From NCBI GenBank assembly GCA_907163345.1, contig CAJQUN010000014.1, positions 3,534,001-3,598,000 of the forward strand: a DNA stretch of 64,000 bases, written 5' to 3'. The notes under the pieces were generated by a model, which saw only the letters and a program-made list of their open reading frames with translations, was not told where the DNA came from and ran no database searches. This document shows, piece after piece, positions 1-9,809 of the stretch (its first letter is position 1; each line of letters opens with the position of its first letter). The DNA is from Haberlea rhodopensis. Its lineage: Eukaryota > Streptophyta > Magnoliopsida > Lamiales > Gesneriaceae. The translations under genes were made by a program, and so were the position numbers.

Positions 1-303
1 AAATCACATCTTTATCTCCTTTATATTTTGTTGAGGAGATGAAAAAAGATAGCGACGAGTTAAAATAGATTTTTTTTAAAAAATAAAAAAATAATGGAGT
101 TTTCTGAATTAGGGTGGCAATTACCCACCATGAGCTGAATTGGTTGCACACGCCGCTGCCAACCTCCAGTCCGAGATTATGTTGCTGGAATTGGACGAAT
201 TATGAGATGTAGGTCACCTACTTTAATACTCCCTTTCGTTTGAAGAAAGAATATTTTTTTAAAAAATACAATTTTATTTTTATTTTCTGTTATTTGATTG
301 CCA
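1..303. other. 5' flank of the SUV3-like helicase gene
   Basis: AT-rich sequence with no credible coding frame. It should hold the promoter and 5' UTR of the helicase gene that begins at 304. Poly-A/poly-T tracts occur at about 60-95 and 250-290. I see no convincing TATA box at a fixed distance from the start codon. Confidence 0.5.
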
Positions 304-2577
304 ATGGCAAGAGGCCCTGCAAGTCGCCTGCTTTATCTTTATTCCTGCAAGAACCGCAATCTTTTCACGATTGCAAATATTATTTCCAATAGTCTCTGCC
401 ATTTTCACCATTACCCTTTCCCTGCACCTCAAATTCCGAGGCAATCACAATTTCGATCTACCGACTTCCCCCAATTTGAAGTATATGGCGTTTTCTTCAA
501 TTTTCATAAACGTTCGTTCTGCACCCTGTCCGAAACTGAAGGGATGAAACCCATTTTAGATTCAATTGCAAGTTTCCAACTTGAGGCCGAACCTAGTCAA
601 GTTGAGTATGAAGAAATAATGTTTGATCCTAACGCTGAAGGTTCAGAGCCAGGGTTAAACGATTTGAGCTTTTGCCGATTGGTAAACCGTGATCCGGCGG
701 AGATATACAGAGAGCTTAAAGATACTCTGCATGGTGAAAAGCAATCCAGGAGTGATTGGGATATCTTGACGGAGATTTTTAGGTGTTTTTCCAAGTCCAG
801 TTGGGCTTCCAACCAGGCTCTGGGTATATACATCGGTGCCTCAGTCTTCCCCACGGCAGCTCATATGTTCTCTCAATTTTTCTTGAAGAGGTTGAAGACT
901 GATTTAGTCAAGTACTTGGTGTCTCTCGGCCCTGGTAATGAGTCTGATAAGTTCTTATTCCCCCTATTTGTCGAGTTTTGCGCGGATGAGTTTCAGGATG
1001 AAATTAAAATGTTCCGGAAAATGGTGGAGTCAGCAGACATGACAAAGCCTGAGTCATGGTTCCCATTTGCTAGGGCAATGAAGCGAAAGATTGTTTATCA
1101 TTGTGGTCCGACCAATAGTGGGAAGACATATAATGCATTGCAGAGGTTTATGGAAGCGAAGAAGGGAGTTTATTGTAGTCCTCTTAGGTTGTTAGCAATG
1201 GAAGTTTTCGATAAAGTGAATGCATTGGGTGTGTATTGTAGCCTTCTCACGGGGCAGGAGAAGAAGTATTTTCCATTCTCGAACCATGTTGCTTGTACTG
1301 TTGAGATGACATCGACATATGAGTTGTACGATGTGGCAGTGATCGATGAGATTCAAATGATGGGGGATCCCTGCAGAGGGTATGCATGGACTAGAGCTTT
1401 GCTCGGGCTAAAGGCTGATGAGATCCATTTATGTGGTGACCCTAGTGTTCTGAATGTAGTCAGGACAATTTGTTCAGGTACTGGAGATGAATTGGTAGTA
1501 CAGCATTACGAGAGGTTCAAACCTCTTGTGGTTGAGGCAAAGACTCTTGTAGGAGATCTTAAAAATGTGAGGTCCGGAGATTGTATTGTTGCATTCTCGA
1601 GGAGAGAGATATTTGAAGTTAAATTGGCGATTGAGAAGCACACGAAACACCGCTGTTGTGTCATATACGGTGCCTTGCCGCCAGAGACTCGTCGACAGCA
1701 GGCAACTCTGTTCAACAATCAAGATAATGAGTTTGATGTCTTGGTTGCAAGTGATGCTGTGGGAATGGGTCTGAACTTAAATATAAGGAGGACTGTGTTC
1801 TATAATCTTTCAAAATACAATGGTGATAAAATGGTTCCAGTTTCAGCATCTCAGGTGAAACAGATAGCAGGAAGAGCTGGTCGTAGAGGAAGTCGCTATC
1901 CTGAAGGACTGACCACTACCCTGCAACTAGAAGATTTGGACTACTTGATTGAGTGCTTAAAGAAGCCATTCGATGATGTAAAGAAAGTAGGACTTTTCCC
2001 TTTCTTCGAGCAAGTTGAGTTATTTGCAGCTCAACTTCCTGATATAAAATTCACCCGTCTCCTAGAAAAATTTGTAGGGAATTGCCAGCTAGATGGCTCG
2101 TATTTTCTGTGTCAACATCAGCATATAAGGAAAATAGCTAACATGTTGGAGAAGATTCAGGGATTATCTTTGGAAGACCGATTTAACTTTTGCTTTGCCC
2201 CAGTTAATATCAGGGATCCAAAAGCCATGTACCATCTGTTGAGATTTGCTTCTTCTTATGCCCATAAGCTCCCGGTAAATGTAGCAATGGGCATACCCAA
2301 ATGTTCCGCCCGCAATGATTCAGAGCTTTTGGATCTTGAGACTAGGCACCAAGTATTGTCTATGTATTTATGGTTGTCTAATCACTTCGAGGAGGAAAGT
2401 TTTCCATATGTTAAGAAGGCCGAGACCATGGCCACAGATATCGCTAAGTTATTAGGTGAATCACTCATCAATGCATGCTGGAAGCCAGAATCGAGAAATG
2501 CAGGTAAATCGAAGCAGCAAAAAAAGGAAGATGATCACGGGAGACCAACATCGATTATTAAATTACATCACAAGTAA
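304..2577 (+). CDS. SUV3: SUV3-like mitochondrial DExH-box RNA helicase (DExH18 type)
   Basis: ATP-dependent RNA helicase of the Suv3 family, which unwinds RNA for mitochondrial RNA turnover. A frame can be opened at TTG 298, but the first ATG is at 304, giving 757 residues, close to the long plant SUV3 paralogs. The N-terminus is rich in Arg, Ser and aromatic residues with few acids, as in a mitochondrial presequence (family knowledge plus inference). Visible helicase motifs: Walker A GPTNSGKT near residue 268, motif II DEIQ at 348-351, the motif V region around DAVGMGLNLNIRR, and motif VI GRAGRRG at 523-529. The remaining ~230 residues fit the SUV3 C-terminal domain, followed by a Lys-rich tail. 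The gene is one uninterrupted exon. All key helicase residues that I can see are intact, so it is probably functional. Family assignment is firm; mitochondrial targeting is inferred. Confidence 0.93.
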   Translation: MARGPASRLLYLYSCKNRNLFTIANIISNSLCHFHHYPFPAPQIPRQSQFRSTDFPQFEVYGVFFNFHKRSFCTLSETEGMKPILDSIASFQLEAEPSQVEYEEIMFDPNAEGSEPGLNDLSFCRLVNRDPAEIYRELKDTLHGEKQSRSDWDILTEIFRCFSKSSWASNQALGIYIGASVFPTAAHMFSQFFLKRLKTDLVKYLVSLGPGNESDKFLFPLFVEFCADEFQDEIKMFRKMVESADMTKPESWFPFARAMKRKIVYHCGPTNSGKTYNALQRFMEAKKGVYCSPLRLLAMEVFDKVNALGVYCSLLTGQEKKYFPFSNHVACTVEMTSTYELYDVAVIDEIQMMGDPCRGYAWTRALLGLKADEIHLCGDPSVLNVVRTICSGTGDELVVQHYERFKPLVVEAKTLVGDLKNVRSGDCIVAFSRREIFEVKLAIEKHTKHRCCVIYGALPPETRRQQATLFNNQDNEFDVLVASDAVGMGLNLNIRRTVFYNLSKYNGDKMVPVSASQVKQIAGRAGRRGSRYPEGLTTTLQLEDLDYLIECLKKPFDDVKKVGLFPFFEQVELFAAQLPDIKFTRLLEKFVGNCQLDGSYFLCQHQHIRKIANMLEKIQGLSLEDRFNFCFAPVNIRDPKAMYHLLRFASSYAHKLPVNVAMGIPKCSARNDSELLDLETRHQVLSMYLWLSNHFEEESFPYVKKAETMATDIAKLLGESLINACWKPESRNAGKSKQQKKEDDHGRPTSIIKLHHK

Positions 2578-4906
2578 GCCATCTTAAATCATTTATTTAT
2601 ATGGCAAGCATGTCGTTGTGAGTTTAATACTTACTTTAAGATTAGCCACTCATGATTCAGAATCATTAACCTGTGTACTAAGAAACCATATGCTTCACCA
2701 TTAGGCTTATCGGTTGGCCACAATGTTAATTCGCTAAGCATCCTAGGAAATGGAATGGATTACTGAGGGTTTGCATTTTCTTTCACTAATTTATTTTGCT
2801 TTATTAAAGAAGTTGATCTTAACTTAAAACGCGAATAACTTTTTTCTTTAAGCTTCTTTTATTTTTTGCCATTTCAAATGGCAAGCCAATGCGGAGTGGA
2901 CAGGTTTGAAATGTAACTTTTTTAATCCTTTTTCTTTTCGTAATTTTTTAATTACATCACAAATTTTATTTTATTTTTGTGGTCAAGTAATGTTGTTAAA
3001 GAGAAGGTGAAGGTTTTGTGATGCTGAAAGCTGTGGTCCTTTGTGTATCTTTGACTTTTTATATCCGATTTTAAAAATGGTAGTACTATACACCAGTTTG
3101 TGTTCATTGTAGTGGCTTCGTGATATGTAACTATAGAGTCTGACATTATATTCCTCGGCTCGTGTATTGGAAAAAAAAATTCGTCAAACTCAGGGTAAGT
3201 TATGGAGTGTGTCACAAACATTTAATTTAAGGAGGTGGTGTATGATACTGAACTGATAGTGATGATTCAGGGTTAAGAAATGCTTGTAGTGATATTTTAA
3301 GTTATGATATGTGTCACAATCATTTAATTTAAGGAGGTGGTGTAGCTTGTAAGTAGTTTACTCATGTAGTTTCAAGTTAGAATACTTTGAAGCATAATAA
3401 TGGGAAAATATAGAAAACTACCTCCATCCCATCATGAGTGGAAATGAGTGTTCCGCTCAATATGGTATACTATCAAACTGTTTAATATTTTATTTGCTTA
3501 ATCTATTGATTATTTGATATATTGTATATAAAAAATTCTAAAATATTAATACACGACGAATAATTTAACATCATTAAAATATTTGTGACTTAGATTAACT
3601 AAAATCGTCATCATTGCATTTGAAAAGATGGTCAAGTCGACTAAGAAATAGGGGGCCTGGTAAGTGGAGTTTCTTGGCTGAATAATACTTTGAGGCTTTT
3701 AAGTTTAGGAAGTCAAATTGCAGTGAAATGGTTAGTGTGTTAGATAAAATTTAATGTCACCTGTGTGTGTGAGAAAAATTAAAAAATTCCTTAAATCTAT
3801 TGTAACCTTGGTTCAATATTATGTGCTTGGTGGAGTGCAAGAGTGGTGAATACTTCTTGACTTGAAGACTATAAAGTCTAAACAATAACCAAGAAGGTGC
3901 ATGGCCTGTCTTGGTGAATATGTCGTGGTTTGCTTGAGAAGGTATTGATCAGATGATCTGGAAGTATTTGATGGGAAGCTTGCTTGATTCTCGATTATAT
4001 TCTGTTTACTTTCATCTACTTTTTATTGAAAAGATATAATATGGCAATATCAATTGTGTTTTCAAGATTTATCTTACTTCATGCTTACAGTTGAAAGATG
4101 GATTAATCTTCTCTATTTTCTATGAACACCAGAAACCTAACTTCAACTTATTCCATTAATCAGGAAAAGGCAGGAGAAATTGATGACTGGACAGCACGCT
4201 AAGAATGTAACTGCGTAAAATATTATGGGGTAAGTATGGTTATATTATTTATTATTTCTCGATTTCACTTTCATGCTGTGGCTCACCATGATAATATGCG
4301 CTAGATCACCTTTCAGTGAAAAACATATCTCATCTAGGATCTTTCATTCTTAATTATTTTTGCATGCATGCATCTCTAGGGAATCTCGGATGTGAAACAT
4401 GTTGAGAAAAACTTTCATGTTTGAATTCTCGAAAAAAAAGATTGTATATATGACCATTTTGACCAAATTGTCCTGAATTATATTCCCATGAATCTCTTAT
4501 TGATCAGAATCATTTGGGTTCCCTCTTAAGATGCATTGTTTTGGTGTACTTATCTTTTCAGGTTAGATGAACTGTGCTTGCTGGCGCATATTGTTTCCTT
4601 CTTTAATGTCCATCCAAATTTTTGGTTCGTTTCTACAGCAAAATGCGGTTTTAGATGCACTGGGAAGTGAGATTTGATAACAAGAATGGGTTTAACTGCA
4701 GTTGGATAGCAAATCATATGGTCGGGGAAAAAAAAGGAAAAATAAAGGGCCTAGGGCAGTGTCCTTGACAAGATCTACACCACACATCTGTTGCCAGACC
4801 AACCCTTGAGGGCAGCATCAAAGACAATGTGATTGCTGGACTTTGCTGCTTCATTTTATGTTGATAAAGCTACATATTCTATAAAATTTTGACAATTTAT
4901 TAGTGG
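2578..4906. other. 3' flank of SUV3 gene, no gene recognised
   Basis: AT-rich intergenic DNA with no coding frame that I recognise. It will include the SUV3 3' UTR; a possible spliced 3' UTR exon lies near 4165-4235 (preceded by CAG and followed by GTAAGT), but this is speculative. A short direct repeat occurs at 3209-3242 and 3311-3344. Confidence 0.4.
3209..3344. repeat. Two-copy direct repeat, 34 bp, spaced 102 bp
   Basis: The stretch 3209-3242 recurs at 3311-3344 with one visible mismatch; both end in the words AAGGAGGTGGTGTA. The sequence between them is not obviously repeated. It may be a remnant of a local tandem duplication; no function can be assigned. Confidence 0.8.
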
Positions 4907-5134
4907 AGTCCCTATATATACTCACATTTGCCTTCAAGTGTTGAAGTTGCACTACGACTGAATCTCTCCTTTCTGTCATAAATCAAGCGGGGTCGAGTAG
5001 TTCGAGTACATTTTGAAGTCGAGCTAGATTTTAGCGTCTCAGAGTTGGTATATGAGTTCGAGAATATTTTTTTTTACAAATATTAATAAAATTACCGATT
5101 TATATCTTAATCTTATCATAATTGTAATTTAGGG

Positions 5135-6310
5135 GATAATACATAATATAATCCCTCATGTTTGCACTCATTCCTGATTTAGTCCTTTTAGTTTATTAAT
5201 ATTTCTCAAATCAATCTTAGTTGTTAAAAGACTTTCAATTAACACCTAAATAAATTCCAAAACTCTTATTTTTTGACCGTTTCTATTTTTCATCACAAAA
5301 TGACAATAAAATAAGGCCGAAAACAAACTAATCTCTCAACTCTATTTTAATCCCCCATTCTCGAGCCATGTGCCCACATTGAAAAACGGAACAAAAGCAG
5401 TGTGAGGGAGAGAGATCATATCGCCAATGGCAAAACACCGCGAAATCACCAGAGACAGAGCACCCAATGAAGGCTTTTTGGATGGGCTTCAAAAGACCCT
5501 TACGGGGTTTTAGCTCCTTTCAAGTTCTCTAGAAGGCACAGATCTGGGTTTTCATTTGCTTTCAAGGTTTTATAGAACTAAGATAATGATCGAGTCGTTT
5601 TTATGCTAAATATGGTTTTTTCGAATGGCTGGTTTAATTTATTTTATTGGTTGTTTTGTAGAGCTATTGGGGAACATAATGTGCAGTTCGAAGTTCTGTA
5701 TCGTTGGCCTGAGAATCTGCCTCTTGATATTTGTGCTCCTCTCTAATGTGCCTGAATCACGGAATCACGACTTACAGCCCATTAAGGTATTTTGGACTTG
5801 GTCTTGGTGGCCTCAGCTATATAGCCGTGAAGTTTTCTAAGGCTTTTGGGACTCGTGTGATTGTCATCAATACATCGATTAATAAAAAGAAGGGAGCTAT
5901 TGACATTCTTGGCACGAATAAGTTTTTAGTAAGCCGTGACCATGAGCAGATGCAGGTTTCTTGGCGCGGATGAGAAGAAAAATCCCTAAAAAATGGAACT
6001 CAAGCACTGACATTCGAATCTGGATGCTCAAAAAAATCGAAAATCTGACTTAAAAGTGAATGAAAAAAAGTTGGGAGATGGGTTTGTTTTTTGCCCTTGT
6101 TATGGGATGATTTTGTGGTGAAAAATAGATGCGATAAAAAACCATAAGTTTTGACATTTATCTGAGTGTTAACTGAAAGCCCGTTAACAGTTGGGATTGA
6201 TTTGAGAAACATTAACAAACTAAATGGACTAAATTGGCTTAGTATAAACACGAGGGACAAAATCGTTGAGTGTGCAAATACGAGGGACAATCGGGAATGA
6301 TATTTACAGA
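5135..6310. mobile_element. TIR element carrying a captured CAD gene fragment (Pack-type), copy 1
   Basis: Sequence around 5135-5365 reappears in reverse complement at about 6075-6310. Shared words include CTCAAATCAAT, TTTAGTTT(A/G)TTAAT, and GTCCCTC-like blocks near the outer ends. These arms of roughly 230-250 bp flank a piece of a cinnamyl alcohol dehydrogenase gene. Long inverted arms around a host gene fragment are the hallmark of Pack-MULE-like elements (established knowledge); class assignment is inference because I could not define a clean target duplication. Exact ends are uncertain by some tens of bases. Confidence 0.7.
5426..5973 (+). pseudogene. Cinnamyl alcohol dehydrogenase (CAD) gene fragment, copy 1
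   Basis: Broken piece of a plant CAD, the zinc-dependent reductase of monolignol synthesis. From ATG 5426, pieces in shifting frames read MAK, then MKAF, then PFKFSRR, as at a CAD N-terminus. An apparent 95-bp intron (5567-5661, GT...AG) follows at the place where plant CAD genes carry intron 1. After it comes GEHNVQFEVLY, and after an internal deletion GLGLGGLSYIAVKFSKAFGT and FLVSRDHEQMQ, the cofactor-binding region. Catalytic zinc ligands and most of the protein are missing, and frameshifts and stops interrupt it. The retained intron says that genomic DNA, not mRNA, was captured. It lies between inverted arms of a mobile element. Confidence 0.8.
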
Positions 6311-6610
6311 TTAATTTTCATAATTTATATAATATTTAATAGGTATCCACGTGCGTGCGAAGACTATGATTGTCAATATCGATCACGCAAGGGTCGAAAC
6401 TAATGATCTTTACTTTGTAGTAGTGAGTGTTGCAATAGAGTAAATTAACGCATATGTTTCTTCCCTCCATGCTGCCATCCTCGCACAACTTACACCATCT
6501 TATATTTTTCCTCTTCCTCTACTAACCATCTCTCTCTCAGTCGCGTTTTTACTTCTCTATGAAAAGATTACAATTAGCATCAAGAATACTGATATCCAAA
6601 ATTCAAGAAA

Positions 6611-8624
6611 ATGGGGGACTCATATTATAATACTGATTCTGAAGCCACGGATTCTGACGATCTAACTGCAGCTCGTTCTCTAGTAGCCTTGAAGTCTAGT
6701 ACGCCCATGGCTGTGAACCAAGAAATGCAAAACAATATTCCCGAAACACTTTTACGAATCAAGAAAAGCTTAAATGTTCCAGGACAATGCCGCAGCAATA
6801 ATGCACTACGCATGATCAGGCCTCTGGTTAACCAAAGGTGTGTGCCGGGGCCGGCTTCCAGGTACTCATCTTGATCGGTCATCTTCATAGGATGCGAAAA
6901 ATGTGCAAATTTTCATATGGGTTTTTTGTGGTTTGAGGATTTCTTCATAAGCATTTAGGTTTTTGTTATATGAATTTATGCATGTTTTCTTGAAGTAACT
7001 ACAAGTTCTCTGTTTCAAGTTCTTGGATGTATAATTTTTCTCCCCTATTCAAGATGTGCCACTTGCACAATTGATCATGAATCCGATGCATCAAATTTCT
7101 GATTTTTTTTTTTTTTGAATATGTGCATGAAACTGTAATTTCGATATATTTCTTTACTGATGTTGTTAGTTTTTTGAATTGAGAGTATATAATCAGCCAA
7201 GTTTGAAACCTGGCATAGAATTTTGAACTTGAACTTTTTGTGGAAAAAAAACTTTAAATTTTTTTTTCTTGCCCCCTAAATTTTTTAAACTTCAAATATT
7301 ATCAAAAAAAATCTCGCCATAAAAAAATAATTTTTTTGGGTCCGTTCTGTTCATTATCATTTTAGGGAATTCATGATGGGTACAACTGAGAAAGAGGGCA
7401 GTATATATGGAGCGAAATTAACTTACTTCTAATAAAAGTTAGTAAATTACATAAATAGTCTAATAGAATATTTAGAATAATAGTTTCAGATGTTTAGAAT
7501 TAAACAAATATGATCCCAAAGAAAATGTTTTTAATAAAAGAAGTCTCACATAAATATTTTAAAAAATATAGTCTCAGAAAAATTATTTTTTAACAAAACT
7601 GATCCGAATATCATGTTTCATTAAACAAAAAAAATGATATGGACATGTGCATTGTACTTGTTCGTTCAAGAACAAAGCACTTTATGCCGACACATGCCCC
7701 ATGTGCATGATGCATGTCCTTATGTGCACGATATATGTCTGTTTCATAATTTTAACGAAAAATGGTATTTTGACCACTTTTGTCAAAATAATCGATACAA
7801 TTAATAAAGTAAGAGCACCTTATTAGATAAACCATACCAATTTTTGATATTCTAAAAATATTCTCATATTATTAAACATCTATATATGTGTTCCAAAACT
7901 ATCCCTCAAAATACAAAAAAACAAAACATATCAATCCAAAAATAAAAACACAAGCTTTGTTAATAATTTGAAAATACAAACAAAATTCAAATATAAAAAA
8001 AACTAAAAAAACAATTTTATATTATAATTCAAATAAATAGAAGATAAAAAAAATTATAAAATATTTTATTTATAAGTATTTATTGTAACAAATATTATTA
8101 TTATATATCCTGTCTTACGCAACGCGTGCACGGGTCGATAGTACTTATTAAAGTTCTAGATTCTATTATATTGATTTGCTTCCAACAATATGCATGCATG
8201 CAGGAAGTTAGGGCCTGAGGCTTGCTGCTTTATCAGAGAGTTGAGTATAACCGACACAAATGTCGGAAGGCTATATCTTACACGTGATGAGGCGGAATCT
8301 ATTCCGTCCTGCCCTCCGATGGCAGAAGCCCCTCTATACTCGCGTAAAATTGTGACGCTAAAGGTGTTTGATTATCAAAATGTGCTGTGGAATATGATGT
8401 TAAAGTGCTACAAGTATGAGGGAAATACACTGTATATTTTCAGCATTGACGCCTGGAGAAATTTTCTCCGTGCTCACAATTTGGGACGCGGCGATACGAT
8501 TTTCTTTTACAAGAATAGGGACTCAAGAATAAATGCTGATGATTATTACTACGTAATACTGTTTTGGAGATTGAGAGACGGAGGTTTCGAGACTTTCTTA
8601 AATCCTCCATTGAAGAAGCTATAA
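6611..8624 (+). CDS. B3-domain protein gene 1, copy a (two exons)
   Basis: Exons 6611-6861 and 8204-8624 join in phase (AG|G) to a 223-residue protein. Donor CAG|GTACTC and acceptor GCATGCAG|G are clear. Exon 1 encodes an 83-residue Ser/Asp-rich, probably disordered segment. Exon 2 encodes a B3-like DNA-binding fold: a FDYQNVLWNM strand pair, a central DAWRNFLRAHNLGRGD helix-turn and FFYKNRDSRI, patterns typical of plant B3 transcription factors. A nuclear DNA-binding role is inferred from the family. An ATG at 8190 lies in the intron and is not the start. A TATA-like TTATATTTT sits about 110 bp upstream of the start, followed by a CT-rich leader. The predicted protein is identical to copy b. 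Confidence 0.75.
6862..8203 (+). other. Intron 1 of B3 gene 1a
   Basis: AT-rich 1342-bp intron. Compared with copy b (15275-16763) it has many small indels and substitutions between about 7230 and 7830, whereas sequence on both sides is almost identical. Copy b has about 150 bp at 16216-16365 that are replaced here by a short TCGATAC-like filler near 7791. No open frame of note. Confidence 0.7.
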
Positions 8625-8908
8625 CAGGAGAGACTTTTGTTACCAGAGAAAATATGTGAAAAAATGCAAAAACTTTGGTGACTGAAATGTAGTTTAAAGA
8701 CAGCAGATTTCAGTAGTTCAAGATATATACTTAGTTTTCGTGAGTAGATTTAGTCCAGTTTTGGTGTTACATTTGCCCGACAAACTCATACAACTACAAT
8801 TCTGAAAATTGTGAGTTACTCGGCAATTTGAATACACGTCGTCAAGATGAAAATGGTTATTAACCTTCAAAATTAACGGTTATTAACCTTCAAAACTATC
8901 TATCTAAT

Positions 8909-9005
8909 GAGCCTGCGGGCCTAGCCTGGATGGTAAAGGCTCACCCTTCCCACTTTAGATATATTTCGGTTCGAGACTTGTATAAATCATTCGTCCCTTC
9001 TAATT
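8909..9005 (+). mobile_element. tRNA-derived SINE-like remnant, copy 1
   Basis: A box-A-like stretch (TAGCCTGGATGGTAAAGG near 8931) is followed some 35 bases later by a good RNA polymerase III box B (GGTTCGAGACTT at 8968-8979). That order and spacing are typical of plant tRNA-derived SINE heads. No clear target duplication was found and no cloverleaf can be folded, so it is not a tRNA gene. Confidence 0.45.
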
Positions 9006-9690
9006 AAATAATATTATAGCTTATAGCAGAAAACTTAAAGAACAAAATTGTTAATACCCATAACATCTGAAAATTCTATCCTACATGGGATTGTTACTCC
9101 GATGTGGATATAATCCATAGATGGTTAGGACCCTACGTGAAGTCCACGCTATTTAACGACTCAAACTATGTTATAATTTTCTCGTAAGAGAAATTCTATC
9201 ATACATCGGGAGGTGTTGATATAACTCTATGGATGGTGTGGACGATAAGGTCCACCCTATCTAATAATTCAAAGTATATCTGAATAACACACACATATGT
9301 ATGTAGGATAGAATTTTCTCATAACATCTTATCGCCCGATATTAACTCATCAAAGATGACCAACCTCACTTTCTAAGGCCACACACACTCAATAAGAGAA
9401 CTTGGTCAAATATGTGGTATGGAAAATGTATCACAGAAGCAATAAATGGTCAAAACAATAAATATAATTATTTTATATAATTTTGCGAAGATATTAATTT
9501 GAAAAATCATCAATCACTAAATAAATAAAGGAAGTTGATGTATGATTTTTCCCAACTACAAAAATATAAAATAATATAGTGCAGTTATTTAATATATATT
9601 CTAAGAGATACAAATACATAAAAATAAATAAATAAAATTCAATCAAGTGTCGAACTCCATCCATCTGAAAATCAGTTTGAACCGCATTTG

Positions 9691-9698
9691 TATATATA
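9691..9698 (+). promoter_or_regulatory. TATA box of B3 gene 2a
   Basis: TATATATA about 110 bp upstream of ATG 9810, followed by a TCTCTCTC leader. The same box occurs in the second copy at 18251-18258. Identification is by sequence and distance only. Confidence 0.6.
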
Positions 9699-9809
9699 GC
9701 TTGTACCCTCCACTCTTTTTCCTACATCTCTCTCTAATTTCTTTCGTTTTCCCATTATGAAATAACAATTAACAATCCTAATCAATTACTGTTATCCAGA
9801 ATCAAGAAA

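Larger units (their letters stand above)
8625..9809. other. Spacer between B3 gene 1a and gene 2a
   Basis: Holds the 3' UTR of gene 1a, a short tRNA-like SINE candidate (8909-9005), two diverged copies of an AAATTCTATC(C/A)TACAT motif (about 9071 and 9191), and the promoter of gene 2a. That promoter has a clear TATATATA at 9691-9698, about 110 bp upstream of ATG 9810, followed by a CT-rich leader. Confidence 0.6.

Noticed and set aside
298..303. Possible helicase start at TTG 298
   Set aside because: It is not ATG; the first ATG at 304 is two codons downstream and begins a normal presequence.
6625..6888. 87-residue minus-strand frame opposite B3 exon 1 (and at 15038)
   Set aside because: Shadow of the coding exon; its sequence mirrors codon use on the plus strand.
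8190..8203. B3 frame starting at ATG 8190 (and its copy at 16750)
   Set aside because: The ATG lies in the ATGCATGCATGCAG repeat that forms the intron acceptor; splicing from exon 1 gives a better, phase-matched protein.
8931..8979. tRNA gene
   Set aside because: Box A and box B are present, but no acceptor stem, anticodon loop or cloverleaf can be paired; better read as a SINE head.
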